Source: Glutamicibacter sp. MNS18
Lineage (GTDB): Bacteria > Actinomycetota > Actinomycetes > Actinomycetales > Micrococcaceae
Length of the DNA: 64,000 nt
Reading direction: 5' to 3'
Assembly (NCBI RefSeq): GCF_026107515.2
Contig: NZ_JAPCHW010000008.1
Coordinates: 62,001-126,000 of the forward strand
The notes below the pieces were generated by a model. That model was not told where the DNA came from and did no database searches. It saw nothing but the letters and a program-made list of their open reading frames with translations. A program made the translations under genes and the position numbers. This document shows, piece after piece, positions 62,872 through 64,000 of the stretch (position 1 is the stretch's first letter; every line of letters begins with the position of its first letter).

Positions 62872-64000
62872 TCAGGCGTTGACGGCGGCCCCTGCCGGAA
62901 CCTGCACGGTGTCGCCGCCGGCCTGGGCCGAGTCGACCACCGCCTGCAGGATCTGCATATTACGCACGCCGTCGGCGAAGCTGGCGTTACGTGGCAGCGA
63001 GGCCTCGGCGTCGATCCCGGCCACCTCTTCGAGGAAGGCGCGCGCCTGGTAGGCGAAGGCCTCGTTCTGGCCGAAGCCGACCATCGGGGCGTCCATCGCC
63101 AGCCCACCGCGCAGGTAGGGGTGGTCCGGGCCCAGGATGATGCGGCGGTAGCCGTTGCTGCGGTCCGACTCCCCATGCAGGTACAGCGCGATCTCCGAGG
63201 GCTTGGACTGGTCGAAGACGGCCGAGCCGTTCTCGCAGAAGACCTCCACGATCAGGGCGTTGGCATGGCCGGCGGCCACCCTGGAGACCTGCAGGGAACC
63301 CACACCCTGGGCGAAGCGCACCGCGAAGGAGGCCACGTCGTCGTTTTCGACCGGTTCGTAGGTATCGGAGACCGGGGCATGGTCATGGCCCAGCACCGCG
63401 CCCAACGGCAGCGGACGCTTGGTGATCACGGTATCAAGCACCCCGCCGGACACCGACTGGATGGGTCCACAGAGGAATTCGGAGACATAGGTCAGGTGGC
63501 TGCCCACATCGGCCAGCGCGCCGGAACCGGCCCCGCCCTTGTACCGCCAGCTCATCGGGGCGTTCTGGTCGCAGCCGTAGTCGGTCCAGTAGCGGCCGGA
63601 GAAATGCAGTACCTTGCCCAGGGTGCCGTCCTGGATCAGCTGGCGGATGGCTGCCAGTCCTGGAGTGCGGTGGAAGGTGAAACCGATCCGCGCCAGGGTG
63701 CCCGAGGCCTCGGCCGCGGTGGCCGCATGGGCCATCGCGTTGGCATCCTCGATGGTGTCGGACAGCGGCTTTTCGCACAAGACGTGCTTTCCGGCGGCCA
63801 ACAGGCCCTCAACCACCTCGCGGTGCATCGAGTTGGCAATCACCACCGAGACCACATCGATGTCATCGGCCGCGGCAATGGCCTGCCAGGTCGAGTCATG
63901 GCGTTCATATCCGAAGCGGTCGGCGGCAGCCTGGCCGAATTCGGCATTAACATCCCCAATCGAGACCAGCCGGATCTCCGGCAAGGTCGGGGAGTACAGC
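62872..64000 (-). CDS. Gfo/Idh/MocA dehydrogenase (partial, 5' end beyond the window)
   Basis: The frame is open to the right edge; the first visible residues are LYSPTLPEIRLVSIGD, so about 15-25 N-terminal residues with the first Rossmann glycines are outside. EKPLSDT is visible, as is FTFHRTPGLAAIRQLI. The catalytic region is GSGALADVGSHLTYVSEFLCG. ATG 63984 is internal. The order of motifs matches the dehydrogenase at 48662-49846, including a long insertion with LGHDHAPVSDTYEPVENDD. The gene is cut by the window edge. Confidence 0.88.
   Translation of the reverse strand, partial: LYSPTLPEIRLVSIGDVNAEFGQAAADRFGYERHDSTWQAIAAADDIDVVSVVIANSMHREVVEGLLAAGKHVLCEKPLSDTIEDANAMAHAATAAEASGTLARIGFTFHRTPGLAAIRQLIQDGTLGKVLHFSGRYWTDYGCDQNAPMSWRYKGGAGSGALADVGSHLTYVSEFLCGPIQSVSGGVLDTVITKRPLPLGAVLGHDHAPVSDTYEPVENDDVASFAVRFAQGVGSLQVSRVAAGHANALIVEVFCENGSAVFDQSKPSEIALYLHGESDRSNGYRRIILGPDHPYLRGGLAMDAPMVGFGQNEAFAYQARAFLEEVAGIDAEASLPRNASFADGVRNMQILQAVVDSAQAGGDTVQVPAGAAVNA

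Overview
The window reads as chromosomal DNA of a high-GC actinobacterium. The likely family is Micrococcaceae (Arthrobacter/Glutamicibacter-like). This is an inference from the base composition, GTG/TTG starts, probable leaderless starts, and the mix of LacI-controlled sugar operons, a DUF6986/AllE ureide operon and Wadjet. No rRNA, tRNA or CRISPR array was seen.

Layout. (1) 1-5.7 kb: L-rhamnose operon on the minus strand (rhaM-rhaI-MFS-rhaD; rhaD runs off the left edge) with a divergent LacI regulator and two palindromic operators. (2) 5.7-15.3 kb: a defence island with a pRiA4b ORF-3 protein, a ParD-like/zeta toxin-antitoxin pair and a complete type I Wadjet operon (jetABCD, every junction overlapping by 4 nt). 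(3) 15.3-23.9 kb: a LacI-controlled operon for fructan use, with a dipeptide-type (family 5) lipoprotein, two permeases, two ATPases and a Tat-exported GH32 enzyme. (4) 23.9-27.2 kb: a gene graveyard holding a 3' remnant of a second, diverged jetD, a HEPN/nucleotidyltransferase pair with one in-frame stop each, a parD-like gene with ATA where ATG is expected, and a frameshifted unknown gene. A second decayed parD copy lies directly after the intact jetD, so jetD+parD relics flank the fructan operon on both sides in the same orientation. (5) 27.4-28.9 kb: a CobW/COG0523 GTPase and a small unknown protein.

(6) 29.3-35.5 kb: malic enzyme, malate synthase, a DUF6986 aldolase-like protein and AllE (minus strand) with a divergent IclR regulator. 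Together they could carry ureide nitrogen and glyoxylate carbon to malate and pyruvate. (7) 35.5-43.8 kb: an ABC exporter, a frameshifted MetQ-like remnant, TetR, a nitrilase-family amidase, a response regulator/histidine kinase pair and a GT87-type membrane glycosyltransferase. A duplicated array of TTGTAAT motifs lies between the convergent IclR and exporter genes. (8) 43.77-45.50 kb: a complete IS1380-type element whose transposase is frameshifted.

(9) 45.6-64 kb: a large inositol-type catabolic region. It holds five Gfo/Idh/MocA dehydrogenases, three TIM-barrel isomerases/dehydratases, IolB, one ribose-type ABC transporter with two paralogous binding lipoproteins (one apart from its transporter), three LacI regulators and one GntR regulator, with clear palindromic operators and strong hairpins. 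iolC and iolD are not in the window. The right-most dehydrogenase runs off the edge.
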